A stretch of 64,000 nt of DNA from CAIWHR01 sp963846855 (GTDB taxonomy: Bacteria; Pseudomonadota; Gammaproteobacteria; Burkholderiales; Casimicrobiaceae): assembly GCA_963846855.1 (NCBI GenBank), contig CAWJXK010000004.1, forward strand, positions 186,001 through 250,000, written 5' to 3'. A program made the position numbers and the translations under genes. Below are positions 25,192 through 34,304 of the stretch, one piece after another (within the stretch, counting starts at the first letter, position 1; every line of letters starts with the position of its first letter). The notes below the pieces were generated by a model. It did no database searches. It saw only the letters and a list, made by a program, of their open reading frames with translations, and was not told the DNA's origin.

Positions 25192-26482
25192 AGTCGCGCT
25201 GATCCTGTTCGGCGTCTTCGGGGCGCTGATCATCGTCCGCGTCCCGATCGCGTTCGCGCTCGGCCTCGCCTGCGTTCCCGTCTTCTTCATCGACGACCGG
25301 CTGACGCCGTTCCTGCTGCTGAACGAGATGCTGAAGTCGTACAACTCGTTTCTGCTGCTCGCCATACCGTTCTTCATGCTCGCGGCGAACCTGATGAATT
25401 CGGCCGGCATCACCGAGAAGCTCATCAACCTGTCGCGCGCGCTGGTCGGCCACCTGCCCGGCGGGCTCGGCCACGTCAGCGTGCTGGTGTCGATGCTGTT
25501 CGCCGGCATCTCGGGGTCGTCGACGGCGGAAGCCGCGGGCGTGGGCGGCGTGCTGATCCCGGCGATGAAGAAGCAGGGCTACGACACGCCGTTCACGGTT
25601 TCGCTGGTCGCCTGCGCCGCCGTGATGGGCGTGATCATCCCGCCGTCGATCCTGATGGTCGTCTGGGGCGGAGTCATCTCGGTGTCGATCGGCGGGCTGT
25701 TCGTCGCCGGCGTCGTGCCCGGCGCGCTGATGGGCCTGTCGCTGATGGCCACCGTCTACATCTATGCCAAGCGGCGCAACTACCCGGTGTACCCGCGGAC
25801 GACGTGGCGCGAATTCCTGAAGGTGTGCCTCGCCGCAGTGCTGCCGATTCTCACGCCGGCGATCATCGTCGGCGGCATCGTCGGGGGGCTGTTCACACCG
25901 ACGGAGGCCTCGGTGGTCGCGGTTCTCTACGCGATGCTGCTGGGCGTGGTCATCTACCGCACGCTCGACATGAAGCAGTTGCGCCACACGCTGTACGATT
26001 CGGCGCGCTTTGCCGGCATCGCGCTCTTCTGCATCGGCACGGCCTCCGCGTTCGGCTGGATCCTCGCGTATTTCCGCATTCCGCAGCTCGTCGTCACCGC
26101 CGTCGCGTCGTGGGGAGGCGGCATCACGAGCGTCGGCTTCATTACCGCCGCCGCGTTCCTGTTCATCGGCTGCTTCATCGACGCGATCCCCGCGATCATC
26201 ATCGTCGGCACCATCCTGGCGCCGCTCGCCGCCAAGGTCGGGATGCATCCGATCCATTTCGCGATCATCGGCGTGATCTCGATCGCGTACGGCCTCGTGA
26301 CGCCGCCCTACGGTCTCTGCCTGATGATCGCCTGCTCGATCGGCGGCATCAAGATCAAGGAAGCGGTCAGGGACACCGTGATCCTGTTCATTCCCATGCT
26401 GCTGGTGCTCGTGATCGTCATCCTGTTTCCGGACCTGATCCTCTGGCTGCCACGCCGCCTGATGCCGGCTTTCGTGAAATGA
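25178..26482 (+). CDS. dctM: TRAP transporter large permease subunit (DctM)
   Basis: 434-residue transport channel with about twelve helices; it drives uptake with the sodium gradient together with DctP and DctQ. FAGISGSSTAEAAGVGGVLIPAM and GIITPPYG-like VTPPYGLCLMIA are family signatures. It overlaps dctQ, and the dioxygenase gene begins 23 bases after its stop, suggesting cotranscription. Confidence 0.93.
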   Translation: MGPLEVALILFGVFGALIIVRVPIAFALGLACVPVFFIDDRLTPFLLLNEMLKSYNSFLLLAIPFFMLAANLMNSAGITEKLINLSRALVGHLPGGLGHVSVLVSMLFAGISGSSTAEAAGVGGVLIPAMKKQGYDTPFTVSLVACAAVMGVIIPPSILMVVWGGVISVSIGGLFVAGVVPGALMGLSLMATVYIYAKRRNYPVYPRTTWREFLKVCLAAVLPILTPAIIVGGIVGGLFTPTEASVVAVLYAMLLGVVIYRTLDMKQLRHTLYDSARFAGIALFCIGTASAFGWILAYFRIPQLVVTAVASWGGGITSVGFITAAAFLFIGCFIDAIPAIIIVGTILAPLAAKVGMHPIHFAIIGVISIAYGLVTPPYGLCLMIACSIGGIKIKEAVRDTVILFIPMLLVLVIVILFPDLILWLPRRLMPAFVK

Positions 26483-26505
26483 CTCGCCGCGAGTAATATC
26501 GCCCG

Positions 26506-27396
26506 ATGCCCGACTTGAAGCCGCTTTGCCCGGGCTTCGGGCTGGAAGCCTCGGGGATCGACCTCACGGAGCCGCTGTCCGATGCCGAATTCGCGGACAT
26601 CGAGGCGGCGTTCCTGCGCGGGCAGGTGCTGGTCATCCGATCGCAGTCGCTGACGCCGCAAGCGTTCACCGCCTTCGCGCGCCGCTTCGGCCCACCCGAG
26701 CCGCACGTGATCGACCAGTTCCACCACCCCGAGGATCCGAACATCCTGATCCTGTCGAACGTGGTGGTCGACGACGAGCCGCAGGGGCTCGCCGACGCCG
26801 GCACGTACTTCCACACCGACTATTCGTATCTCGAGGTCCCGGCCCGCGCGACGCTGCTCTACTCGATCGAGGTGCCGAGCAGGGGCGGCCACACGCTCTT
26901 CGCCAACCAGTACGCGGCCTACGACGGCCTTCCGGAATCGATGAAGCGGCAGGTCGAATCGCTGGTCGGCATCCACCACTACGGCAATCGCAACGAACAG
27001 GACGAGACGAGCCGAACGGTCGCCTCCGTGCTCACCGACGAGCAGAAGGCGAAGATGCCGCTGATCTCGCATCCGCTCGTGCGCACGCACCCCTACACCG
27101 GCCGCAAGGCGCTCTACGCCGTGTCCGGAAGCTCGTTCGGCATCGCGGGAATGCCGGATGACGAGGCGCGCAAGCTCCTCGATCTCCTCGCGGCGCACGC
27201 GACGCAGGAGCGGTATTGCTACCGGCACGCCTACGGCGTAGGCGACGTCGTGATCTGGGACAACGCGTCGCTGCTGCATTCGGCGACGCTGACCGATCCC
27301 GACGATCCGCGCACGCTCTGGCGGATCACGGTGAAGGAGCCGCGGCTCGCGGCGCAGGCCGTGCTCGCGCCGACGTACGTGTCGGGATCCATGTGA
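26506..27396 (+). CDS. TauD/TfdA-family Fe(II)/2-oxoglutarate dioxygenase
   Basis: 296-residue non-haem iron dioxygenase. The facial triad is visible as HTD (TYFHTDYSY) and the distal His in SLLHSATL, with Arg in TLWRITVKE for 2-oxoglutarate. Family members hydroxylate taurine, 2,4-D or alkyl sulfates. Its place 23 bases after a TRAP transporter suggests it acts on the imported compound (inference). It ends just before the nickel module, which lies on the opposite strand. Confidence 0.88.
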   Translation: MPDLKPLCPGFGLEASGIDLTEPLSDAEFADIEAAFLRGQVLVIRSQSLTPQAFTAFARRFGPPEPHVIDQFHHPEDPNILILSNVVVDDEPQGLADAGTYFHTDYSYLEVPARATLLYSIEVPSRGGHTLFANQYAAYDGLPESMKRQVESLVGIHHYGNRNEQDETSRTVASVLTDEQKAKMPLISHPLVRTHPYTGRKALYAVSGSSFGIAGMPDDEARKLLDLLAAHATQERYCYRHAYGVGDVVIWDNASLLHSATLTDPDDPRTLWRITVKEPRLAAQAVLAPTYVSGSM

Positions 27397-27441
27397 CTGC
27401 GTGATTGTGGCAGCGCGACGGCCGCCGCGATGCGCGGCCCG

Positions 27442-27640
27442 TCAGAAGGAGAGGTCCAGCCGCGCGTCGATCAGGTAGCGAAACGAGCGTCCGGCGAATC
27501 GCCGACTCGCCACGCACCGCCGAACCCGGCTTCGACCGGCGGGCCGAAGCGGTGCAGGAACATGAGGTCGATCGGCACGAACCAGGCGCGCTTGCGCTCG
27601 CGGATGATACGGGCGAATCGTCCGGTGTTACCGGACGTGG
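27442..27640 (-). pseudogene. Possible outer-membrane protein C-terminal remnant
   Basis: Between the dioxygenase and the NiCoT gene (27397-27669) the minus strand reads RERKRAWFVPIDLMFLHRFG and then, after a frame change, RYLIDARLDLSF plus stop. The amphipathic pattern and terminal Phe are like the last strands of an outer-membrane barrel, but no start or N-terminal part exists. It could instead be non-coding. Nothing else is seen in the 273-base gap. Confidence 0.3.
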
Positions 27641-27669
27641 ACGCTTCGGGGGAATCGCGCGAGACCGGT

Positions 27670-28493
27670 TCAGGCGCGCACGACGGCCGGCGCGCTTCGG
27701 CGCGCCAGCAGCATTGCGCCGGCAAAAGCCACGAGCACGCTGCCGACGACCGCGGCACCGAACCAGAGTTCGCGCCCTTCGGCCCACGTGTCGACAGCCG
27801 GCAGGGCGAGCCGCGAGACGGCCAGCAGTCCGACCGCGAGGCTCACCGCGGCGACGGCGAGCGCCATGACGCGCGAGGCGATCGCAGCCGTGCGATCGGC
27901 GCTCTTAACGAGCCGGCTGATCCACGCGCCATTGGCGCCGTCGACCGCAAGCATGCCGAGCACGAACAGCGCGGCGACGAACAGTGCCTCGCCGATGCCG
28001 CCGAAACGTCCCGCGGCGAGCGCGAAGATGGCCGCCAGCGAGATCGTGTCGAACGAGAGCGCGAAAAGCGCCCCGACGAGGGCGACCGCCCAGCCTCGCC
28101 GCACCGTCAGGAAGCGCCCGAGCAGCGCGGCCCTTGACGCCGGCCGGCGCGACGATCGAACCCGGCGCGGTCGTCATCACGGCGCGTACATTGAGAAACG
28201 CGAGGCCGAACAGGAATGCGATCGAGATGGCGATGCCGGTCGTCGCGAGCCATGCCGGCGTTTGCCAGCGCGCGGCGAACGAGCCCGCGGCGAGCGCGAC
28301 CAGCATCACGACGGCGCCGTGCCCCAGCGAGAACAGCGCGCCGACGACGTGGGCGAGCGCGCGGATTGGCGCGCGCGTTGTAGCGCGTGAGCCCGTCGAT
28401 CGTGGCGAGGTGATCGGCGTCGAAGCCGTGGCGCACGCCGAGCGCGAACGCCAGCGCGCAGAGGGCGGTCCAGGTGCCGGGAAGCTGATCCAT
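27670..28493 (-). pseudogene. NiCoT-family nickel/cobalt permease, two frameshifts
   Basis: Inner-membrane nickel or cobalt uptake permease (HoxN/NixA family), about 274 codons. The first frame gives GVRHGFDADHLATIDGLTRYN, the NiCoT signature. A second frame, entered near 28365, gives ALFSLGHGAVVMLVALAAG and FLFGLAFLNVRAV. A third, entered near 28130, gives LLGRFLTVRRGWAVALVG and ALFALSFDTISLAAIF, the conserved FDT motif, to the end. Each shift is corrected by removing one base. All signature motifs survive, so recent errors or sequencing mistakes are likelier than long decay. A 28-bp NikR-like operator lies 27 bases upstream of the ATG at 28493. Confidence 0.8.
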
Positions 28494-28520
28494 GGCGCGA
28501 TTTCGGGTAGCAAGTGCGAA

Positions 28521-28548
28521 GTAGGCAAACATTGCCATGTTTTCCTAC
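28521..28548 (-). promoter_or_regulatory. Probable NikR operator
   Basis: A 28-bp inverted repeat with half-sites GTAGGC and TCCTAC separated by 16 bases; 24 of 28 positions are self-complementary. The E. coli nik operator is GTATGA-N16-TCATAC, the same overall length and geometry. It lies 27 bases upstream of the NiCoT gene, with nikR itself next upstream. Nickel-bound NikR would repress the permease from here. Confidence 0.65.
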
Positions 28549-28614
28549 CGTCCGGCAACGGCCCGCGCGTGCCGGACCATGATCCTGGTCAAGGTCCGGC
28601 GGAACTTGGCGAGC

Positions 28615-29085
28615 CTAGGTCCGCGGGATGAGATGCATGTGGCCGCGGTGCTGGTGCGCGGCCTGGCCGGCATGCGTGTCGCCAGTCTCGACGGTGACGA
28701 GATTCAGGTGCCCGTGCCGCACGCCGCGCTCCGCCTCGATCCGGTGCGCGAACCCGCGCACCGCAGCCGTCGGTCCGCGCAGGATCACGCTTTCGAGGCA
28801 GTGATCGTGGTCGAGATGCACGTGCATCGACGACACCACGAGGTCGTGGTGCTCATGCTGCGCCTCGGTCAGCCGCTCGGAGAGCTCACGCTCGTGGTGG
28901 TTGTAGATGTACGACAGGTTGGCGACGCAATGCGACTTCACCTCGTAGGCGGACCGGTGGGTCTCCACCTCGCGCCGCAGGAGGTCGCGCATCGCCTCGG
29001 ACCGGCTCGTGTAGCCGCGCTTCGCGATCAGCGCGTCGAAGTCCTTCGCGAGCCTCTCGTCGATCGACATCGTGATGCGTTCCAT
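28615..29085 (-). CDS. nikR: Nickel-responsive transcriptional regulator NikR
   Basis: 156-residue ribbon-helix-helix repressor. The DNA-binding strand is RITMSIDERL and the helix region ends SRSEAMRDLLR. The high-affinity nickel ligands of E. coli NikR (His76, His87, His89, Cys95) appear here one position later: His77, His88, His90 and Cys96 in MHVHLDHDHCLE. The C-terminus adds a short His-rich tail (HAGQAAHQHRGHMH) beyond the usual end. The ATG at 29085 is chosen at the start of the conserved domain. It lies 34 bases after the DMT transporter gene and upstream of the NiCoT gene. Confidence 0.93.
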   Translation of the reverse strand: MERITMSIDERLAKDFDALIAKRGYTSRSEAMRDLLRREVETHRSAYEVKSHCVANLSYIYNHHERELSERLTEAQHEHHDLVVSSMHVHLDHDHCLESVILRGPTAAVRGFAHRIEAERGVRHGHLNLVTVETGDTHAGQAAHQHRGHMHLIPRT

Positions 29086-29119
29086 GGCGCTCCCGTCGCG
29101 GCCGGAAATGAAGACGGGC

Positions 29120-30172
29120 CTAATGCCCGTGGCGATGATGCAGGTCCGGAAGATGCGGATGCGTGTGAAGCATCGGCTCGTGCTCGTGCGGATGGGTGTG
29201 GGGCTCGGTCCCGTCCCAGGCAAATCCATGTTCGTGCCGATGGTGCTCGTCGTGCCTGTGAGGATGCTCGTGCGCGAGGAGCTCGTGCGCGTGCGCGTGG
29301 CCATGACGCTCGGTGAGATGCAGCCAGACGCCGATTGCCATCAGCGGCAGCGCTGCCCAGAACACGGTGCCGAGTCGTTCGCCAAGCACAGCGAACGCGA
29401 CGGCTACGCCGATGAACGGGGCGGTCGCGTAGTACGCGCTCGCGCGCGCCACACCGAGCTCGCGCAGCGCGACCACGAAAAGGACGAGGCTCACGCCGTA
29501 GCCGAGGAATCCGACGACACCGGCGGCGAACGCCGGCCCTGGCGGCGGCGCCGGCCCGGCCACCGCTGCTGCCAGAAGAAGGTTGACGGTGCCGCCGGTG
29601 ATGCCCTTGGCCGCGGCGACCAGCATGGCGTCGTTGGCGGCGATCTTGCGCGTCAAGTTGTTGTCGAGCGCCCAGAACATGCAGGCCAACGCAATCAGCA
29701 GCGCCCCCCGGTCGAACTTGCCAATGCCACCGCCGTCGCCGCCCAGCACACCGCAGGCGATCACGATGAAGGCCATGCCCACGACGACGCGCGCGCTGCG
29801 GTGCTCGCGGAACACGAACCATGCGACGGCGACCGTGAACACCGTCTCCAGGTTGAGCAACAGGCTCGCGGTCGCGCCCGCCGTGTCGCGCAGTCCGAAG
29901 ACGAACAGCACCGGCGCAACCACGCCTCCCGCAATTGCGGTGGCGGCGAGCCACCCGACGTCGCGCCCAGCCATCGGGGCGATCCGTTGACGCTCGCCCG
30001 CGCCTCCCCAATGGCGCACGGCGAGCACGAGCAGGAGGCCGAATCCGGATCCTGCGTAGAGGAGCCCCGCCAGCCACAGTGGGTCGATCGAGCCGACGAG
30101 CGCGCGCGCCAGAGGAGTGCTCGCGCCGAACAGGGCCGCCGCGCCCAGCACGTACGAAACGCCTCGATTCAT
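29120..30172 (-). CDS. EamA/DMT-family transporter with histidine-rich C-terminal tail
   Basis: 350-residue inner-membrane protein with ten predicted helices in two EamA halves (GAAALFGASTPLARALVG begins the first). After the last helix comes a 61-residue tail containing 23 histidines (for example HGHAHAHELLAHEHPHRH). Such a tail is a metal-binding feature not found in ordinary amino-acid or metabolite DMT exporters. With nikR immediately downstream, nickel or cobalt transport or storage is the likely role. Direction (import or export) cannot be told from sequence. Confidence 0.82.
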   Translation of the reverse strand: MNRGVSYVLGAAALFGASTPLARALVGSIDPLWLAGLLYAGSGFGLLLVLAVRHWGGAGERQRIAPMAGRDVGWLAATAIAGGVVAPVLFVFGLRDTAGATASLLLNLETVFTVAVAWFVFREHRSARVVVGMAFIVIACGVLGGDGGGIGKFDRGALLIALACMFWALDNNLTRKIAANDAMLVAAAKGITGGTVNLLLAAAVAGPAPPPGPAFAAGVVGFLGYGVSLVLFVVALRELGVARASAYYATAPFIGVAVAFAVLGERLGTVFWAALPLMAIGVWLHLTERHGHAHAHELLAHEHPHRHDEHHRHEHGFAWDGTEPHTHPHEHEPMLHTHPHLPDLHHRHGH

Positions 30173-30260
30173 ACGCTTCCGTTCCGATCGATCAGCGCCG
30201 CGGCCGGGTCCGGTCGTACGTTCCGAAGCAACCGGGGGAATGAATCGGCGGCGCGGTGCG

Positions 30261-31152
30261 TCATCGTACCTCGCCCAGCAGCCGCCCGATCATCCTGCCG
30301 GCCTGCAGGACGTATCCGCCGCCGAAGAGATTGGCGTGGTTGAGCACGTGGTAGAGGTTGTAGAGATCACGACGCGCTTCGTGGCCCTCCGACAGCGGCC
30401 AGGATTCACGATAGGCGGCGAAGAAGTCGGCGCCGAACCCGCCGAACAGGGCGCACATCGCGAGATCGGCCTCGCGATCGCCGTAATACACCGCCGGATC
30501 GAAGAGGACAGGCGTGCCGTCGCCGAGCTGACCGGCGTTGCCGGACCACAGATCGCCGTGCAGCAGCGACGGCACCGGCGCGTGCCCCGAAAGAAGGGCC
30601 GGGCAGCGCGGCCAAAAGCCTCTCGCCGTCGCGCTGCAACGCGGCCCCGTGGCCGTTGCGGGCGGCGAGCGAGAGCTGCGGCGCGATGCGGCGGTCGCGG
30701 AAGAACTCCGCCCAGTCCGAGGTCCGCGCGTTGTCCTGCGGCGTCGTGCCGATGGTGTTGTCACGGTGCCAGCCGTGCGTCGCGGCGGTGTGCCGGTGCA
30801 GCGCGGCCAGCGCGCGCCCCAGCGCCGCATCGCGGCCGCCACCGGCGAACTCGAGCCATTCGAGCGCGATGAACGATACACCGCCGGCAACGCCGGAGGC
30901 GATCGGTCGCGGGACGCGCACGGCGTTCGCGGCGCGGAGCTCCGCGAGACCGGCCGCCTCGGCGTCGAACATCGCCGCTCTCGCCGCGGCATTGACCTTC
31001 ACGAAACAGCGAAAGCCGTCGCCCTCCAGCCGCCACGTCGCGTTGAGCGAGCTTCCGCCGCAGGAGGTCCAGCGGGCGCTGGCAACGACGTCCCGGTGCC
31101 GCGCCGATCGTCGCGGCCACGGCGGCCTGCCAGTCGCCCGGCCGCCTGCCAT
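30261..31152 (-). pseudogene. Fructosamine kinase family protein, frameshifted
   Basis: Ketosamine-3-kinase family enzyme of about 297 codons that phosphorylates glycated amines. One frame carries GGSSLNATWRLEGDG, FRCFVKVNAA and ARNGHGAALQRDGERLLAAL. Removing one base near 30598 continues into LLSGHAPVPSLLHGDLWSGN (catalytic HGD) and LFDPAVYYGDREADLAM. The N-terminus DWQAAVAATIGAAP is in yet another frame, so at least one more indel lies near 31100. All key motifs remain. The start is uncertain; an ATG at 31152 is 5 bases after the CoxE-like stop. Confidence 0.72.
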
Positions 31153-31157
31153 CGGGC

Positions 31158-32340
31158 TCAATGCCGCAGCGCGTCGATGCCCCGGCCGATGCCGTCGAGC
31201 GTCAGCGGGAACATCCGCGGCGCCGATCGTCTGCAGCACGATCTGCGTCGAGCGCGTGTACTCCCACGCGCGCGCGCGGCTCCGGGATTCCACCAGATCG
31301 ATGCGGCGGAAGTGCTCGGAGAGGCGCTTGAGCCAGAGCACGCCCGGCTCCTCGTTCGCGTACTCGACGCTGCCGCCCGCCTCGACGAGCTCGTACGGGC
31401 TCATCGCGGCGTCGCCGACGAAGATCGAGCTTCCAGTCGGGCCCGTATTTGTGCACCAGGTCCCACGTGGGAACGCGGTCGAAGCGGCGGCGGACGTTGT
31501 CGCGCCAGACGTGGTCGTAGACGCAGTTGTGGAAGTAGAACGTCTCCAGATGACGGAACTCGCTCTTCGCCGCCGAGAAGAGCTCCTCGCACAGCCGGAC
31601 ATGCGGATCCATCGAGCCGCCGACGTCGAGGAACAGCAGCACCTTGACGCGGTTGCGCCGCTCCGGGACGAGATGCAGGTCGAGGTAGCCCGCATTCGTC
31701 GCGGTGCCCTCGATCGTGCCGTCCATGTCGAGCTCCTCGGGCACGCCTTCGCGCGCGAAGCGGCGCAGCTTGCGCAGCGCGACCTTGATGTTGCGCGTGT
31801 TGAGCTCGACGTCGCCGTCGAGATTCCTGAAGCTGCGCTCGTCCCACACCTTGACCGCGCTGCGGTTGCCGCTGCCCGTCCTGGCCGATGCGAATGCCCT
31901 CCGGGTTGTAGCCGTACGCGCCGAACGGGCTGGTGCCGCCGGTGCCGATCCACTTCGCGCCGCCGGCGTGGCGCTCCTTCTGCTCTTCGAGGCGCTTGCG
32001 CAGCGTTTCCATCAGCTTGTCGAAGCCGCCCATCGCCTCGACCAGCGCCTTCTCCTCGTCGGAGCAGGTGCCGCTCGAATTCCTTCTTCAGCCATTCCTC
32101 GGGCAGCTCGGCGCGGACGTCGAAGATCGCGTCACGCCCTTGAAGTACGTGCCGAAGGCGAGGTCGAAGCGGTCGAACTGCGCCTCGTCCTTGACGAGCG
32201 TCGTGCGCGCGAGATGGTAGAAGTCGTCGAGCGACAGCGACACCACGCGTTCCTCGCAATGCGTCGAGCAGCGTCAGGAACTCGCGCGTCGACACGGGCA
32301 GACGCGCCGATTTGAGATGGAGGAAGAAGTCGATCAGCAT
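31158..32340 (-). pseudogene. CoxE-like VWA-domain protein, at least six frameshifts
   Basis: VWA-containing partner of MoxR-type ATPases (CoxE-like), about 394 codons. Successive frames give MLIDFFLHLKSARLPVSTRE, LSLDDFYHLARTTLVKDEAQ, AIFDVRAELPEEWLKKEFER, EEKALVEAMGGFDKLMETLR, VKVLLFLDVGGSMDPHVRLC (the MIDAS-like DxGxS, here DVGGS), IFVGDAAMSPYELVEAGGSV and finally LTLDGIGRGIDALRH. Switch points are near 32257, 32135, 32070, 31880, 31430 and 31205. Most are repaired by deleting one base in a G/C run. The full domain order is kept, arguing against old pseudogenisation. The MoxR partner is intact at 33087-33929. Confidence 0.75.
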
Positions 32341-32424
32341 CGTTGAACGGCGTTGTGGCTGAATCCGGACGAAGGCGCGGCGGGAATCGGCTGGGAAGCG
32401 GCGGCTTTCCGGGTCGGGCGCGAT

Positions 32425-33019
32425 TCAGCGATCGAGCAGGAACTGGAGGTTGCGCTTCACGCTCGGCCACTCACTCTCGATCACGCTGAAGACGACGGTG
32501 TCGCGGCGGGTGCCGTCCGGCATGACCTGGTGATTGCGCAGGATTCCGTCCTGCTTCGCCCCCAGGCGCGCGATCGCGGCGCGCGACGCGAAATTGAAGA
32601 AGTGCGTGCGGAACTCGACGGCGATGCACTGCAGCGCCTCGAAGGCATGAGTGAGCAGCAGCAGCTTGCATTCGGTGTTGACGGCGCTCCGCTGCGCGCG
32701 CTTCGCGTACCAGGTGTGGCCGATCTCGAGCCGCCGGTTCGCCGCGTCGACGTTGAAGTAGCGCGTCGATCCGACGATGTCGCCGTCCGCGTTGGCGCGC
32801 ACGACGAACGGCATCGCGCCCTGCCGCTCGCGCATCTCGAGCGCGGCGCCGATCCACTCCGCGCGTCTTGTCCGGCGCGGGCACGCTCGTGTACCAGAGC
32901 TTCCATAACTCGCCGTCGGCCGCGGCAGACCGCAGCGCCTGCTCGTGGCTCCGCTCGAGCGGGAGCAGCGTCGCGTGCGCGCCGGAAAGCGTGACGGGCT
33001 CGATGAATCGCGTCGTCAT
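32425..33019 (-). pseudogene. GNAT family N-acetyltransferase, one frameshift
   Basis: RimJ/RimL-like acetyltransferase of about 198 codons. From the ATG at 33019 the frame reads TLLPLERSHEQALRSAAADG and YTSVPAPDKT. After removal of one base near 32865 it continues EWIGAALEMRERQGAMPFVV, RYFNVDAANRRLEIGHTWY and FNFASRAAIARLGAKQDGIL, the acetyl-CoA-binding region. Substrate unknown. It lies between moxR and the CoxE-like gene. Confidence 0.75.
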
Positions 33020-33086
33020 GTGCGGTCAGCGACGCGTTTCACCCATCGACAGCAGTGACCGCTCGCGTCGGATTCCGTCGCCGATC

Positions 33087-33929
33087 CTATCGTCCGGCGC
33101 GGGCCATGAAGGCGACGCGCTCGAACAGGTGCACGTCCTGCTCGTTCTTGAGCAGCGCGCCGTGCAGCGGCGGGATCAGCACCTTCTTGTCGCTGCTGCG
33201 CAGCGCTTCCGGCGGAATGTCCTCGGCGAGCAGCAGCTTCAGCCAGTCGAGGAGCTCGGAGGTCGACGGCTTCTTCTTCAATCCGGGCACCTCGCGCAGG
33301 CTGAAGAACACCTCGAGCGCCTCGGCGAGCAGCGCCTTCTTGAGCCCGGGGAAGTGCACGTCGACGATCCGCGTCATCGTTTCCTTGTCCGGGAAGCGGA
33401 TGTAGTGGAAGAAGCAGCGGCGCAGGAACGCGTCGGGCAGCTCCTTCTCGTTGTTGCTGGTGATCACGACGAGCGGCCGATGCCGCGCCTGGATCGTCCG
33501 CTGCGTCTCGTAGACGAAGAATTCCATCCGGTCGAGCTCGCGCAGGAGGTCGTTGGGGAACTCGATGTCCGCCTTGTCGATCTCGTCGATCAGCACCACC
33601 GCGGGCGCGTCGGCCTCGAACGCCTCCCACAGCACGCCGCGCTTGATGTAGTGCGCGATGTCGCCGACGTGCTCGTCGCCGAGCTGCGAATCGCGCAGCC
33701 GCGACACCGCGTCGTACTCGTAGAGGCCCTGCTGCGCCTTGGTGGTCGACTTGATGTGCCACTGCAGGAGCGGCCGCGACAGCGCGCGCGCCACTTCCTC
33801 GGCGAGCATCGTCTTGCCGGTGCCGGGCTCGCCCTTGATCAGGAGCGGCCGCTCGAGCGCGATCGCCGCGTTGACCGCGAGCATGAGGTCGGGCGTGGCG
33901 ACGTAGGTATCGGTGCCTTCGAAGCGCAT
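33087..33929 (-). CDS. MoxR-family AAA+ ATPase
   Basis: 280-residue AAA+ ATPase with Walker A GEPGTGKT and Walker B VVLIDEIDKAD, and sensor region LVVITSNNEKELPDAFLRR. MoxR proteins act with VWA proteins as chaperones that mature or remodel protein complexes, for example CO dehydrogenase or rubisco-type systems. GAGGAA precedes the ATG at 33929. The CoxE-like gene on the same strand is its expected partner. The target complex is not in this window. Confidence 0.9.
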   Translation of the reverse strand: MRFEGTDTYVATPDLMLAVNAAIALERPLLIKGEPGTGKTMLAEEVARALSRPLLQWHIKSTTKAQQGLYEYDAVSRLRDSQLGDEHVGDIAHYIKRGVLWEAFEADAPAVVLIDEIDKADIEFPNDLLRELDRMEFFVYETQRTIQARHRPLVVITSNNEKELPDAFLRRCFFHYIRFPDKETMTRIVDVHFPGLKKALLAEALEVFFSLREVPGLKKKPSTSELLDWLKLLLAEDIPPEALRSSDKKVLIPPLHGALLKNEQDVHLFERVAFMARAGR

Positions 33930-33971
33930 GTTCGGTGTTCCTCGTCCGCGGAACGTCAATGGTAGCCGAAA

Positions 33972-34304
33972 TCAGGGCCCGATCGGCGCCGCGAGCCATT
34001 GCAGCGACCACAGCGCCGCCATGCCCGCCACGATCGTCTTGGGCGTGCTGCGCGTGGCCCACGCGACGGCGGCGCCGACGAGCGCGGCAGCGACCCGCGG
34101 ATTGAACGTGACGCCCGACGCGGGTGGGAGAATCATCGGCACGATCAGCGCGGTCAGCATCGCCGCGGGCACGTACCGGAGCGCACGCGCCAGCAGCGGC
34201 GGCATCGATCGCCGCGCGAAGAACGCGATGAACGACAGCCTCGACGCGTAATTGATGGCGCCCACCGCGACGATGACTGTCCAGAGCTTCAGCGCGCCTT
34301 CCAT
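33972..34304 (-). CDS. azlD: AzlD-family branched-chain amino acid exporter subunit
   Basis: 110-residue membrane protein, small subunit of AzlCD-type exporters. The segments AINYASRLSFIAFFARR and LRYVPAAMLTALIVPMIL are typical. The ATG at 34304 overlaps the end of azlC by 16 bases. Confidence 0.82.
   Translation of the reverse strand: MEGALKLWTVIVAVGAINYASRLSFIAFFARRSMPPLLARALRYVPAAMLTALIVPMILPPASGVTFNPRVAAALVGAAVAWATRSTPKTIVAGMAALWSLQWLAAPIGP

Noticed and set aside
28573..28588. ATGATCCTGGTCAA as a further FNR box upstream of the NiCoT gene
   Set aside because: It has a mismatch in the first half-site and the gene is better explained by the NikR-like dyad; likely chance.
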